Shown one piece after another: positions 44,300 to 56,190 of a stretch of DNA of 64,000 bases; the stretch's first letter is position 1, and each line of letters begins with the position of its first letter. Below the pieces are notes generated by a model that saw nothing but the letters and a program-made list of their open reading frames with translations, searched no databases and had not been told where the DNA came from. Source of the stretch: Panorpa germanica (Eukaryota; Arthropoda; Insecta; Mecoptera; Panorpidae); NCBI GenBank assembly GCA_963678705.1, contig OY783209.1:16430001-16494000 (forward strand). Direction: 5' to 3'. The translations under genes were made by a program, and so were the position numbers.

Positions 44300-45016
44300 A
44301 GTTATCTGACGACACAGTTCTCCCACGGTCAAACGCGACCCTTATATAACAATTAACTAAATTTGGAAAAACCAATTGCATAATAATATAAACACATTTT
44401 ATATTATTTTTCAGGCTCACGTACGAGGTGGAGCCTTCTCACGGTCTCAAGGATATGTAACGTAACAATAAAGTAAATGGGAAAACCAATTGCATAATAA
44501 TATAAACACATTTTATATTATTATTCAGGCTCACGTACGAGGTGGAGCCTTCTCACGATCTCAAGGATATGTAACGTAACAATAAAGTAAATGGGAAAAC
44601 CAATTGCATAATAATATAAACACATTTTATATTATAATTCAGGCTCACGTACGAGTTGGAGCCTTCTCACGGTCTCAAGGATATGTAACGTAACAATTAA
44701 GTAAATGGGAAAACTTATAGCATAATAAGAGGTGGAGCTTTCCCACGGGTTATTTTATTATCTAAGATGGCGTTTTACCTAAACCCATAAGTAAATATAC
44801 TAGTATAAATATGGAACCATTTTGTAATATTTAGCAGTAGAATAGTTACTCTCCATTAAGGAGGTAACCTAGTAGTATAGTAGTTACTATCCATCGAGGA
44901 AGTAATCTTAGGAGTATAAGTATATCTTGTATTAAAAGTGCATTTATTATTAAATAAAGTACATTATATTTTAAATATTGTTATTATTGTTATACTAAAC
45001 TAGCAATAACATAACT
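44300..45016 (+). repeat. Solo LTR, gypsy-type, with 4-bp target duplication
   Basis: The 717-base insert begins AGTTATCTGAC and ends AACATAACT, short inverted ends, and is flanked by TACG at 44296-44299 and 45017-45020. The related copy at 52.5 kb reads straight through with a single TACG. A TATAAAT at 44804 and an AATAAA at 44953 support plus orientation. AGTTA-type ends with a 4-base duplication fit insect Ty3/gypsy LTRs. No internal region remains, so it arose by LTR-LTR recombination. Confidence 0.75.
44357..44715 (+). repeat. 114-bp tandem repeat inside the solo LTR
   Basis: Just over three units with a 114-base period (unit starts at 44357, 44471, 44585, 44699), each holding the phrase CTCACGTACGAGGTGGAGCC. 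They lie upstream of the TATA box, in what would be U3, and could be duplicated enhancer elements. Confidence 0.85.
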
Positions 45017-45758
45017 TACGTTTATGAAATGGTTGCAAGCATGAACAAGGAAGTTATTGGGAATTATATTCCTAACATGTAACAAAATCCTAAAAACTCT
45101 ACTCAGTGTTCGAATACAAATCGAGATGTTGATTAAGTTAACAATTCGTATACTCATTTTATTTTATAATTATTAAGAGTTAATTTTGTATTTTCATTTT
45201 TTTTTACGGTAATATAACAAATATTACGGTAATATAACTTTTGTAAATTTACATCTAGTTAAAAAATATTATTGTCAGTCAATGGTTCTTAGTACAAAAA
45301 TAGTTGTTCTGAAGTATCTACGAGTATATCTTTTGTTCAAGTTGTACGTCTGTAGAAAGTAATACACACAGTGCTTTTGTTTAATTAGTTTAATTGTAAC
45401 TAAAGTGCAGATTCAAAATTTTTCACATTTAAAATTTCCATGTGTAATGTGTAAATTACATAATTAAATTATTTAGAGGTTAATATTTAAATATTAACTA
45501 TTAGAATTGTCAGTTATTTGCAATATATGTATTCCCCTAACAACTTCTTGTACAACATTGTCAGTTGCCATAGCATTCACTTAGTATCCCACACTTGTGT
45601 TCTGTACATTTTTAAGTTAGTGCGTTTGGTCGGTCTTAAATCTAAATCCAAAATGACTGCAATGATTATGTATTTATTCATTTGAGTTAATGTAACTTTT
45701 TTAGTTTATTCTTGCAAAATATGTATTTTAACTAAATGAGTGAGTTTGTTTATTGTAG

Positions 45759-45850
45759 AATTCTCAGTGTAAAAAATATCAAGTGCACGAATTGATCCGT
45801 CTAATTAAATTCGATAAACACGCGTTTTGTTGTCAACTGCGCTGTACGCG
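45759..45850 (+). other. Candidate internal exon
   Basis: A 92-base segment is preceded by a pyrimidine-rich acceptor ending TTTATTGTAG and followed by the strong donor GCG/GTAAGT. One frame is open across it, reading NSQCKKYQVHELIRLIKFDK and beyond, and ends in phase 2. Joined to the candidate exon at 48257 the frame stays open. Product not recognised. Confidence 0.3.
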
Positions 45851-46974
45851 GTAAGTTTATTCAATTCTATTATTTTAAACTATTTAAGGTTTTACTTCTT
45901 TTTAAGAGATTTTTTCAATGGTTAAATTGTTGAAAATTATTTAAATCTATATAAAAATCTTTCAATAATATAAAATGTCTACAATAATGTTTAGTTTCAA
46001 ATGCCTAGAATATTTTTCGTTTATCTTGAAACGTAAACTAGTAAACCCTTCTCCCCACTTATTGCTTTAGTTTTATGTTGATGTACTTATTCTTTGAGCC
46101 TTGCGCGTTTTTTTATTTAATATTATTATGTGTGTTCCGTTATATATATCTCAGCTGGAAATTAAATTTTAACGTTAAAAATAAAACACAGGCTGTAGAA
46201 ATGGTCCTTGATTATTTAAAAAAAATTGCGTTATCTTTTTTATGGATAATATTATATTATTTACAATTTTAATTAATATCTTCTTGATGTAATTTTTATA
46301 TAAATATAAAATAATAAGGGGTCATCAATAAATTCAGTCACATAAATTGCATGTTCCTTCACTCCCTCTTCCCTTTCCGTTATTATGTCTCGTTAGGCAA
46401 CAGATGAAGCGGGGTTCTCACGGGGCGACTCGTTCAGTATTTGCGTATTCATACAAAAGTCGGATATGACCTGAAATAGATTTAAAGACCACATTTCTTG
46501 AGTGTACTAAAACAGATTGTTCAACAAGCGTTTAATCAATTATACTAAATTATTGCTGATTATTTAGATAAATATTTAATTTATTTATTCAGTCTGTGTA
46601 CGGTAATTGAGATATGGTTGCACATTGAGTTACGGGTAGTCAGTTGACTAGGGGAGGGGTTTTGAAACAAGTTATAACTTGTAACAAAATATATTTGTTT
46701 AGTATAAAAAAGTTTTATTTAAATAAAATTAGTTTTAATGAAGACGTTGAACCGATAGGATATGTCATAATTAATTACAAAAGGAATTACATAAGGTACG
46801 AGTATATAATATTTTTTAATTATTGGACATATTAGTTAGGTGAATTAAAACACTGATTTAATTTGATGTCTTCTATTTATTATTTAGCTTTCAAAGGTAT
46901 ATCTTTATTTGACGTAATCTAAATATCAAGTTAAGTAAAATATTATAAGCAATCAACAAATATGATACCACGAG

Positions 46975-47001
46975 TATCTATCTATCTATCTTTCTCTCTC
47001 T
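46975..47001. repeat. (TATC)n and CT-rich microsatellite
   Basis: Short run of TATC units followed by CT repeats. Confidence 0.85.
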
Positions 47002-48256
47002 AACCATTATTTCATGTTCGATCCTTAACAAGAGAACGCATCTTATACAACGGTTAATGACAAAGGCATATGACCTCATTTTATAAAAATTCATATGCAC
47101 GAATTTATGTTTTGTTCCAGAGAATACGTTAATGATGTATTCAGGAGCGTCAGCTATCTATGGATATTCCAAATAATAATTCAATAATAATATTTTGTTT
47201 TGTATCATAAAGACTGGTTCTAACCTGTTTCAGGCTATGCGACTTTTTCTCTTGTTAAGAAATGAAAAAATAATTTTTTTCTAAAATAATTTTCTTGTAA
47301 GAGTCATTACTTTATTTTAATAGCTAATATTTTTTACAAATACCAATACATGGGAGTTCATCAGGAGTTCTAGATCACGGACCTAGTGCACTTCGTAAAG
47401 TTTACATTAATGTCGTAAAACCTGAGGGTAATTACAGGACCAAGTCCAGACAGACTATATGTCGCATCTATACGTCGGTCTCCACGGGCACGGTGTTTTT
47501 CACAGACGTATTCTTAAAGCTGTAGTGATTAACCTCCTCCCCTGTAAGCAATGATTAAGATATTAAGAAAGTTTAATTTTTTTTGAAAATCAAAGCTTTA
47601 ATTTTGCAGATTGAATTTAAGAATTTATAACATTTTATGAATATATGAATGCAAATTTAAAAATTATTTTGTTTATTTAGGTTTGAATGTTCATAGTCTG
47701 CTTGTATACTAAATTTCATTGTTGTATTTTTAGCCTCTAAACCAAGTGGACCTTAACATTGAAGTACTGCGATCTCCAAGGATAAGCATAAATCGCAGGT
47801 GGCCTCTGAATCCTAGTGCTTCTGTTACCATTTCCTCGGAACTATGACAGAGTTACGGTAAATTTGATATATTTTATTTATCACAGTAGCTATTATTATT
47901 TATTGTATTTCTACGATTCAATTTACAAATATGAAAATCTCTACGTTATTTTATACCTGTGTGTGGTACACCCTGTTGTTTTTACCTGATCTATCATTCG
48001 CGAGTATTTTTTCATTTTTATTTTAAATTTGAGGTGTATCATTTTTTCGCGGACGAGCGCCATATTTCCTAGACAAAGAATTGTTACAGAATTAAATACA
48101 TCATGCACTCTCTAATTCAAAATGTTATGAGGCTGCCTAAATGAGTTTTTAGATAATATAAAATCCATTTAAAAATATTTAAAATTTATTGATTTATAAT
48201 TAATGCAGTCAGTAGACAAAAGTATTTTTTTCTAACTGTTGTTTTTCTTATTGCAG

Positions 48257-48347
48257 AACGCAGGTGCAGGTAATGACTTATTCTACGGTGGAACAGCGAA
48301 AAGATCACTGGAAGGCGGAAGACGAGCTGCTTAGGGCGTGCTGCTAG
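48257..48347 (+). other. Candidate terminal exon
   Basis: It follows a textbook acceptor, TTTTTCTTATTGCAG, and in the frame set by 45759-45850 reads TQVQVMTYSTVEQRKDHWKA then ends DELLRACC and TAG at 48347. The next few hundred bases would be the 3' UTR. Both exons are short and the gene is unrecognised; a chance match or a noncoding RNA is possible. Confidence 0.3.
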
Positions 48348-50086
48348 TGGTGTTCACAAGTAGTTAGTGGTATGCAGAGTTCAGACTGCAAGTACAATTT
48401 TATTTCATAGGGACTGTTCTGTTCCAAATGTGACCAAATAGATTTTTAACGGGTTGGATTATTATTTTGAAAATATAAATCGGCTCTATTTCCTATCCCT
48501 ACAGCAAACGGTTTCGCTTTGTTTCCTCGTTCGTCGTACACCGAACCGTTGTGCTTTGCTTGATCTTTTTAATAATTTTTTTTATAAAAAATTAGTATAG
48601 CCAGCAATGGTTTTTTTTATCACTTAAAAAGGTCAACCCTAGATTTAATTTAGTTTTGCGATTTCGACTACATCAGAGTAAGCACATAGTAAAAGCCACA
48701 CCATGCGGGACAATCTTTAGGAATAATTTTTTATATATTCAGCCCATTTCAGAACACGACGATTTTTTTCCAAAATATTAACCTAGTGAGTTTATAAGGT
48801 AAAATTATAAGTAATATAATAAACAAATTAATAATGCTTTCTTAATATGAAACACAAATTTTTGTATATGCCCCTACATAGATCTGAAGATGACTCAAGA
48901 TCTTCAAAGCCGACCTCTTAAATTTTTTTGTTCGACTTATGGTATGGATTAGAAGTATTTGGTTTTAATGATACAGTTGTTTGAATGTTTGCGCGAGCGA
49001 CATTTTTTGTGGATAGTTTTGAAATAAAGGAGAATCATTTATACGAAACGAATTAGGATGTAAAAGCAACATTGTAAGATGGCGTTGCAATTTTATAGAT
49101 CAGACAAATTTGTATTTTCACGGGTTTCGAATCATTGTTTTCAAATGCAAAAGTTTCCATGTGTGAGTATTAGTTACTCACTTGATATTAAATGTTTATT
49201 TTCTTATGCTTTAACAACACGACCCAATATAATTGACAGTATCCTATTCTATAGGTATTTCTTAAGATAAGCATTTATATTTCAGCTTATTTCGTGAATA
49301 TAGCCGTATGTACATTTTTTGTGTTCTTATGTTGTCTAGTAATTAGGATACCCATTTCTATCCGTGTAGGCAAGGGTTCGTCGATTGCTCGCATGGAATA
49401 TTTATTTTGTCTTTATATGTTTTCTTCGATTAAATCATAATCTTATTATTTTTACATATTTTGTCAGTATCTTTAACTAGGAAATCTAGCATCTCAAATT
49501 TATCCAGTGTAGATCCGTTTTAAATTTTTGTACAAAATCTATTCTATTCTGTCTGATAATGGACTCGATTCTATCCAATGTGAATGTCTATTTTTTTTAT
49601 TTTAATTATTAATATCACATGTGCTTTGCACCTGGTTGTGTCGATGCCCCCTTATTAATTTTTTTCATTGACATTTATGCAACATATCAAACTCAATTTA
49701 GTGTAATTTTGTAAAATCTTTCTATTATTTCTATTTAGGATAAATACTTCTATGCGTCGCTTTGGTAACCTTTGTCTTCGCCCACTTAGCTTCAAAATAA
49801 ATAAAACTGTTGCAAAAAATAAAATAAGAAAATATGAAATCGTCTTTATTACAAACGGTTAGCCATAAAAAAATGTACAATACAAATAATAAGAGAATTG
49901 TAGAAAACCATTTTTAGGCGTTTATTAACTTAAGTGAAACGCAAATAAACGGCAATGTACGGTAATAATTCAAATTGTACCCACAATGTTCGTACCTTAA
50001 AAACCTTTCTGTAAAATACAAATTTACAAAACAATACATAAAGAATAAACTCTAATGTACCGTACACATACGTGCGACTTAAACAA

Positions 50087-50089
<3 letters not shown>

Positions 50090-50143
<54 letters not shown>

Positions 50144-50157
50144 AATATATATATAAA
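50090..50157. repeat. (TA)n microsatellite
   Basis: About 68 bases of alternating T and A with a few interruptions. Confidence 0.95.
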
Positions 50158-51130
50158 TGTTGGATGTCGCATGTTTAGGTCGCACCTATCTGTACCAAGC
50201 ATAAGAGTATCCATGTTGAAAGCATGTCTTAGGTAAAGTGAAGTAAAATGGGGCAAAAATTGCGTAGTTCGGGAATCTCAGTTTGTTCCACTACGATTTT
50301 GATGGTTTTTGTTTTAATTGTTAAACACTCATAAAAATTAAAGTTATATACCTGTCTTGTTTATTATCTTACTTCTAATTTAATATGAAAGGATATTTTA
50401 ATATGAAAGTTCATTTATCGATATTAAATAAATTAATAAATTTTTAACATTAAAATAATTAATTAGATGTTAGATTAGTTTCTTAAATTGCGACTTATGT
50501 TGGTATATATTTAGTAATAAATTGCTTTAATTGTAGTTAATATTTTTATTATTATTAATTTTTTTATTTAATTATATTTTGTAATAAATATTTTATAGTC
50601 TATAAATACGAGTATAAGTATTTAAAATATACAGTTTAAATTAGTTTCATTGGTACAGTCAATAAAGTTTCATAAATCCAATTATCTCTTAATTATTTTG
50701 TGTCTTAGATAGGATTTTGTACAAGCATATTTGTTACCTACACTCATAGTTACAATAGTTCCTAAGATTGTTTAATTAGTACAATATTTATCAGGGTGTT
50801 TTAAATGATTTGATTAATGCAGGAGTACCGTCTTCCGTCTTCTTTTTGTTTTTTAATTTGTTCTTGTTCTAACTTATACATTGCAATTTTTCATGTGTGT
50901 TTGGTGTGATGGTGGTGATAAATCAACAGGATGGGTTTATTTAATATTATTAGTTTGATAGCTGAAATCTGAAAATGTTATAGTTGCATCTTCTAAAATG
51001 TGCCGTGAATGAATTGCTTCCTTTGCATAATTATCGACCTGTGCCTTTAGTGAAATACCGGTGTGGGAGGAATCCATGAAAATTTAGTTTATATTTGCTT
51101 GTTGTGGAGGTTGTATTTTTATTACATTAA

Positions 51131-51195
51131 CCCTCCGTGTGCACACTATATTTTACGAGTCATGGTGTACACTTGGTGTATACACTTTGAGGGAA
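51131..51195. other. Possible piggyBac-like end remnant
   Basis: TTAA at 51127 is followed by CCCTCCGTGTGCACAC, then a short palindromic stretch and TTTGAGGG. TTAA next to a CCCT terminus is the piggyBac pattern, but there is no second TTAA and no transposase, so this is tentative. Confidence 0.2.
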
Positions 51196-51730
51196 CAGTT
51201 TAGTTTTTCCAGTTTTCTAGGCTTTCAAAAAATCTGAAAAAATTCTTGATTACTTTTTGAAATGTCTACTACTTGGTCCAGAAGTTGCCAAAGTTAAAGG
51301 TTTAAAACCGTTGTTGATAAAAATTCACAAATAGTGAAAAATGCAGAAAAAACGGAATATTGTTCATAACTTGTTCATAACAGTCATAACTTGTTGTGGA
51401 GGTTGTGTATTTATTATATTAATTGTGAGTATTTCGACATTACAATCTACAGTATTATATTTCTAAATAGGTCCGTTTCCTTCTTCCTTGTACTTTGCCT
51501 CTTCCCGACAAACCCTATTAAGTAATCTATCAAACAATCCTTAAAAAATTAAAATTAAAATAGAACTATTTGAAATAATAAAGTAAAGTTTAAATCTCAC
51601 AATTACTCGTATATACAATTTTATGTTTCAAAATTAGCTCTTACATATAAAATATAATTCATTTTCTATATAAGTTCTCATGTGTTCCAAATTTTTTTGT
51701 AAATAATTGCATTTATTTTACCAATTCGAT

Positions 51731-51777
51731 TTTGTTGTTGTTTGTTGTTGTTTGTTGTTGTTTGTCGTTGTTTGTTG
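51731..51777. repeat. 10-bp minisatellite
   Basis: Four to five units of TTTGTTGTTG with one C substitution. Confidence 0.9.
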
Positions 51778-52491
51778 ATTGCTGTTGGATATTGAATATT
51801 TATTATATTATTGAGTGGTTTTGTTAGAGATTGAGAATTAAAAAACAAAACAAAAAATTATAAAAAATGACAAAAGAAACATACTGAAGTTGTGAAATGA
51901 GATTTAGAAGTCTGATATTAGAGACCTATCATCATGTTTTGATTGTATCAATCGACATTGTCCGAATGTGTTTAATTTAGTTAATAAGTGTGTAATGTGA
52001 GTCTGCCGTAACAATTACCATTATCTACAAATTAATTATTAAAAGTAAATTATAAAAATACAATTTCCGTACAAGCTAATTTCGTAAGCATCACGTAACC
52101 ATTCAAAGTCGTAACAATCTGCATATGTTAGTAATATAATAAATATAAAATATAACAAATAACTCAATACTTGATACAAATAGTTAATATAACAAACCGC
52201 TGCCTAATTGTTTCTAGTAAAAAGCATTATGATATTTTAAATATTGTTACCGCCTAAATGATTTAAAGCAAAACACATCGCTATAATAAATAATAGTTTA
52301 CGTTTGATAATTCAACAACATAGTCGCAGATGTGTATTATATATTATATTCAATATAACCTCGTATTAGGAAACTAATAAATAAATTTAGTTAGTAGAAC
52401 TCATCGTTGTCATAGAACATAGAAGTATATAATATTATTACCTAAATTAAACCTATCGTTGCAATACAATTATTATATTTAGTAGAAACTA

Positions 52492-52640
52492 GAGTTTTTA
52501 GGATTTTGTTACATGTTACGAATATAATTCCCAATAACTTCCTTGTTCATGCTTGCAACCATTTCATAAACGTATGCAATACTGCGCATGCGTTCATTAT
52601 GTACAATGTTAAACTAAATTATACTCTTAAAGTATTGTAT
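52492..52640 (-). repeat. Inverted copy of the 44.2/45.0-kb repeat, without the LTR
   Basis: Its reverse complement runs GCGCAGTATTGCATACG directly into TTTATGAAATGGTTGC, which are separated by 717 bases plus a second TACG at 44.3-45.0 kb. It is the unoccupied form of that site. Confidence 0.8.
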
Positions 52641-52942
52641 ACACACTGGCGTAGCTAGTTATGGGCAAGTTGGTGCAGTGCACCGGGGCCCCAAAGGCTA
52701 GGGGGCCCTCGGACTTTTATAACTTATATTTATATTTCGGTTTTACAGTGAAGTAATACTCTTAGTAAATAGTTATTTTCAACAATGCATACAAAACTTT
52801 TATAACAAAAACATAAACAATAACAAAAATTCTAAATAGGAATGAAATTTTTTTATTGAGAGTGTATTTCATACTCACTTGTGTACAAATTTATCGCTGA
52901 ACATGAAGGAGGGGTGAAGCATGGACTAAGGAAAGGGTCTAA

Positions 52943-53295
52943 GGGCCGGTTTTATGGTCTTTTATTTACTTCGGGGTTACGAAACCCCGAGTTAGCTTAG
53001 TTCGGTACTTATTTTTGTATCGGGTTTTATGGTCCAAATTTAACCCCGAGTTAGTTAGTAGAGACGTAAACCATATTTTAAGAAATTCGAATATTTGTTT
53101 ACAGTTGTAAATCCATGGGAATGCAAGATTCAGTTTAATTATTGTTTTAAAAATGACGAATTTCTGAACTTAGTACTATATTTGTATAATAGCTGATCTT
53201 CCTCATCATCTGTTATTGATAATTGATTAAGGTCACTCACAAAATTCATAATAAACAATAATTTAATATTATAACCTAAAATATTATAATAATGA
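52943..53295 (-). mobile_element. PIF/Harbinger-derived element D (truncated)
   Basis: Begins with GGGCCGGTTTTATGG after TAA at 52940-52942 and matches the right half of elements B and C in inverted orientation, including the transposase start near 53250. It breaks off at TAATGA/CTAG, where a Helitron-like 3' end starts. The AT dinucleotide that would be the Helitron target is present at this point in elements A-C (TAATGATAGC). Confidence 0.75.
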
Positions 53296-54797
53296 CTAGC
53301 TTTTACCCCCGTCGCAAGCGACGTCTGTTTTTGTGAGTGGCTTGAATTTCATGTCACAATTTAATTCTATTTTTAAATTGAAATAATAAATAAACTCGTC
53401 CTATATTAATTCTACATGTAATAACAATTAATTTTTCATACAAACTGACTAAGAAAATATATTTTTTATATCAAAATAAAAAATATTTTCAATTTATGCA
53501 TTATTTGACCAAATTTTTTAAAAATTTGGAATTTTTTCTTTCGATTAGTAAATAAGTTATCAAGGTTAGCCTATATACAAAATTTCAACTTTCTAGCACA
53601 ATTTTTACACTCGAAAAATGATGTCTCCTGTGCCGCCAATTAAAATTTTAAAATTTTGAATTTTTTTTTATTAATAATATACTTAATTATTCTAGAATCT
53701 AGAATATGAACTTTCTCCAAAGTTCCCTACCGGGCCCCCGAATTTCTTCAACCCCCCCTTTTTCAATTTTTGAATTTCTAATTTTTGAGAAATGTCAGCA
53801 TTGAATAGCTTAATACACATGGAAAATTTTAACTTTCTATCTATTACGAATTAAAAGTAATACAGCAAAAAAGGCTCACTTTTTTTCGAGTTTTTCCAAA
53901 ATTACGGGTTTCCAGGAAATTCAGGGAAAAATCCAGGGACGCTAGAAGTCTTAGAACTTTTTTCTCTTTAAATTCTCTTTTAAAGTCAAAGCGACGTCTT
54001 TTTGACGTGTATGATTTGAATCCAATGAAATAATTCGTAATTAAATTTCATATTTAACTGTTCTGTTTTTAAATTGAAATAATAAATAAACTCGCACATA
54101 TACATTGACACATATAAATTGACTAAAAAAAATATATTTTTTTTATCAAAATAAAAAATATTTTCAATTTACGCGTTATTTGACCAACTTTTTTTCAAAA
54201 TTTGGAATTTTTTTTTTTGATTCGTAAATAAGTTACCAAGATTAGCCTATATACAAAATTTCAACTTTCTAGCACAATTTTTACTCTCGGCAAATACTGC
54301 CCCCGTGCCCCCCAATAAAATTTGGAAATTTTAAATTTTTTATTATTAATGCTATACTTAATAATTCTAAAATATAGAATATGAACTTTCTAGAAAGTTC
54401 CCTACCGGGCCCCCGAATTTCTTCAACCCCCCCTTTGTCAATTTTTGAATTTCTAATTTTTGTGAAATGTCAGCATTAAATGCCTTAATACACATGCAAA
54501 ATTTCAACTTTCTATCTTTTACGAATTTAAAGTATTACAGCAAAAAAGTGCTCACTTTTTTTCCAGTTTTTCCAAAATTACGGGTTTCCAGGAAATTCAG
54601 GGAAAAATCCGGGGACGCCAAAAGTCTTAGAATTATTTTCTCTACAAAATAGGAAATTTTAAAAAAAATCATAAGAGCCGTTTTCGCGCTGCTATACAAA
54701 ATTCAGTACCAAACATATAAGATTAGAAACATATAAGAATATAAGAATATAAGGATATAAGAATATAAACATTCAGTTGAAACATTATAATATAGGA
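53296..54797 (-). mobile_element. Helitron-like unit 1
   Basis: Read on the minus strand the unit ends with hairpin CGTCGC-TT-GCGACG (53323-53310), about ten bases, then CTAG and T, the layout of a Helitron 3' terminus. The other edge ends in GA on the plus strand (TC on the minus), abutting the next unit's CTAG. No Rep/helicase gene is present, so it is non-autonomous. Internally a 675-base direct duplication holds the phrase CCCTACCGGGCCCCCGAATT twice (53725, 54400). Confidence 0.55.
53640..54640. repeat. 675-bp direct duplication inside Helitron-like unit 1
   Basis: The segments around 53590-53960 and 54260-54630 align in order with few differences. Each includes an ACAAAATTTCAACTTTCTA phrase that recurs in looser form through the Helitron-like DNA (for example near 56745, 62185 and 62774). 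Confidence 0.8.
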
Positions 54798-54900
54798 CTA
54801 GCGCTTCGCCACGTCGCAAAGCGACGTGTATTTAATATTTGTGAATAAATAAAAGTTATTTGATAAATAGAAAATAATCCTGAAATATTGTTTATTGTTC

Positions 54901-56190
54901 GCCTTTCGGCTTTACAATCTACATTCTTAATACATTTCATATACTTCAACTTACAATTAAATTTAAATTATTCTCCACCAACTTATTTATTCTTCTGTTT
55001 TTCCTTTTCTTCTTACTATTTCCGCCATCCACCTCTCTCCTTCACTGCCTCCCTTTAATAGCTGGCCAATATTCCTTTCGCTAGCTACTTTTTCCTTACA
55101 CTCAAACTTAATGTGCTCCAGTGTTTCGTCCTCCGCTCCGCACACTCTACACTTTCTTTTCTCACTCTTTTCCCAGTATCTGTTTCCTTTTTCCTCATTT
55201 TCCAATCTAAACCTTGCTGTTCTTCTTATGTACATTTTATGTCTTTTTCTATAAGGTACTGAGGCACAGTATTTTCTTATAACCTTTTATATCTTTTATT
55301 GTAGTTACTTTTTTCTATTTTTCCCATTCTCTCCTGCTGTTGTATCTCCTTATCCCTTCTCCTCAGTTCCTCTTTCACACTTGCGCCTCCTATTCTTTTC
55401 CTCTCTGCCTCTTCGATCGCCATTCCATTCCTTTCAAAGTACTATTTTTTTTTTTTGGACCTCCTCCCCCCCATTCTTTATGCTATCCTCTCTTATTTTC
55501 TTTAAAATTTTGCTTTCCGCTCTGTTCAATTTCTCCTCGTATTTTACTGCTCTTTCCCCTGTTTTAATTCGTATCTTATCCCTTTTTAGCTTCTCCATAG
55601 CCATGTATCCTGGCGTGCACCTGTCCAGCCCTAGTAACCATTTAATATATCTCACCTGTATTCTTTCCAACTTTTCTTGCTCCTTCCACCCCCAAACCTC
55701 TGCTCCATACAACATCATACTGGCTATCAGTCTATCAAACATCCATATTCTCTTTTGTATGTCCCCCCCAAATACCTTTTCCCCTAGTCACCATACCCGT
55801 CGCATTGCTAGCTCAGCCTTCTTTGCTACCTCCTTTATCTGAGCCTCTTCTCTATTGTACTTTTTAAAAGTGTAGCCCAGATATTTAAATTCTTCTACTT
55901 CCTCAATGTCCCCTGTCTTGTATTTTCACCTTTTATGTCTTCTTTCTCCACCCCCTTTTTTAAATACCATAATTTTTGTCTTTTCCACATTTAACTCTAG
56001 TCCTTTCCTGTCTATATATCTCCCTAGCCAGTGAGCCATCTCCTGCAGCTCTCCTTCCCTTTTTGCCAACAGGACTATATCGTCAGCGTATGCTAAAGTC
56101 CATATCTTGTAGTGTCTTCCTATTAGCACCCCCCCATCTTGTCCTCTTTCCATTACCCCCTCCAAGTCTGTTGTATATATCGCAAATAAA
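54901..56190 (-). mobile_element. APE-type LINE, copy 2 (5'-truncated)
   Basis: Same family as 8878-13300, covering from the RT motif C region to the 3' end. Flanks TGAAATATTGTTTATTG (left) and TGCAAAATACTATTTTG (right) look like an imperfect target duplication, and unit 3 of the Helitron array shows the matching unoccupied sequence. Confidence 0.8.
54987..56165 (-). pseudogene. APE-LINE ORF2 3' portion, copy 2
   Basis: Frames 56165-55926 (LAYADDIVLLA, LNVEKTKIMVFKKG), 55742-55434 (MMLYGAEVWGWKEQ, WLLGLDRCTPGYM) and 55235-54987 (CRVCGAEDETLEHIKFEC, the CCHC motif) follow the order of copy 1. Here the GAEVWGW block is not interrupted by the stop seen in copy 1, but frameshifts break the rest. 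As a 5'-truncated insertion it has no endonuclease and no promoter. Confidence 0.8.

Larger units (their letters stand above)
44220..45100 (+). repeat. Dispersed repeat interrupted by a solo LTR
   Basis: The sequence on both sides of the solo LTR (44220-44299 and 45021-45100) is continuous in the inverted copy at 52492-52620. The right part matches almost perfectly, the left part less well. The parent repeat class is unknown. Confidence 0.65.
45101..52491. other. AT-rich spacer with no assigned element
   Basis: About 7.4 kb of AT-rich sequence without long reading frames. It holds the candidate exons listed separately, simple repeats near 46975, 50090 and 51731, a 293-base direct repeat of a TTGTTGTGGAGGTTGT phrase (51103 and 51396) and a 27-base match to the APE-LINE 3' end at about 51440. 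A GC-richer island at 47340-47520 has an open plus-strand frame of about 50 codons of unknown identity. Confidence 0.4.

Noticed and set aside
50090-50157. The TA-rich tract as an origin or regulatory site
   Set aside because: It is an ordinary dinucleotide microsatellite with no associated structure.
52643-52720. A hAT-like terminus (CACTGGCGTAGCTAG)
   Set aside because: The phrase resembles ends of some hAT elements, but there is no matching inverted end or 8-bp duplication in reach.
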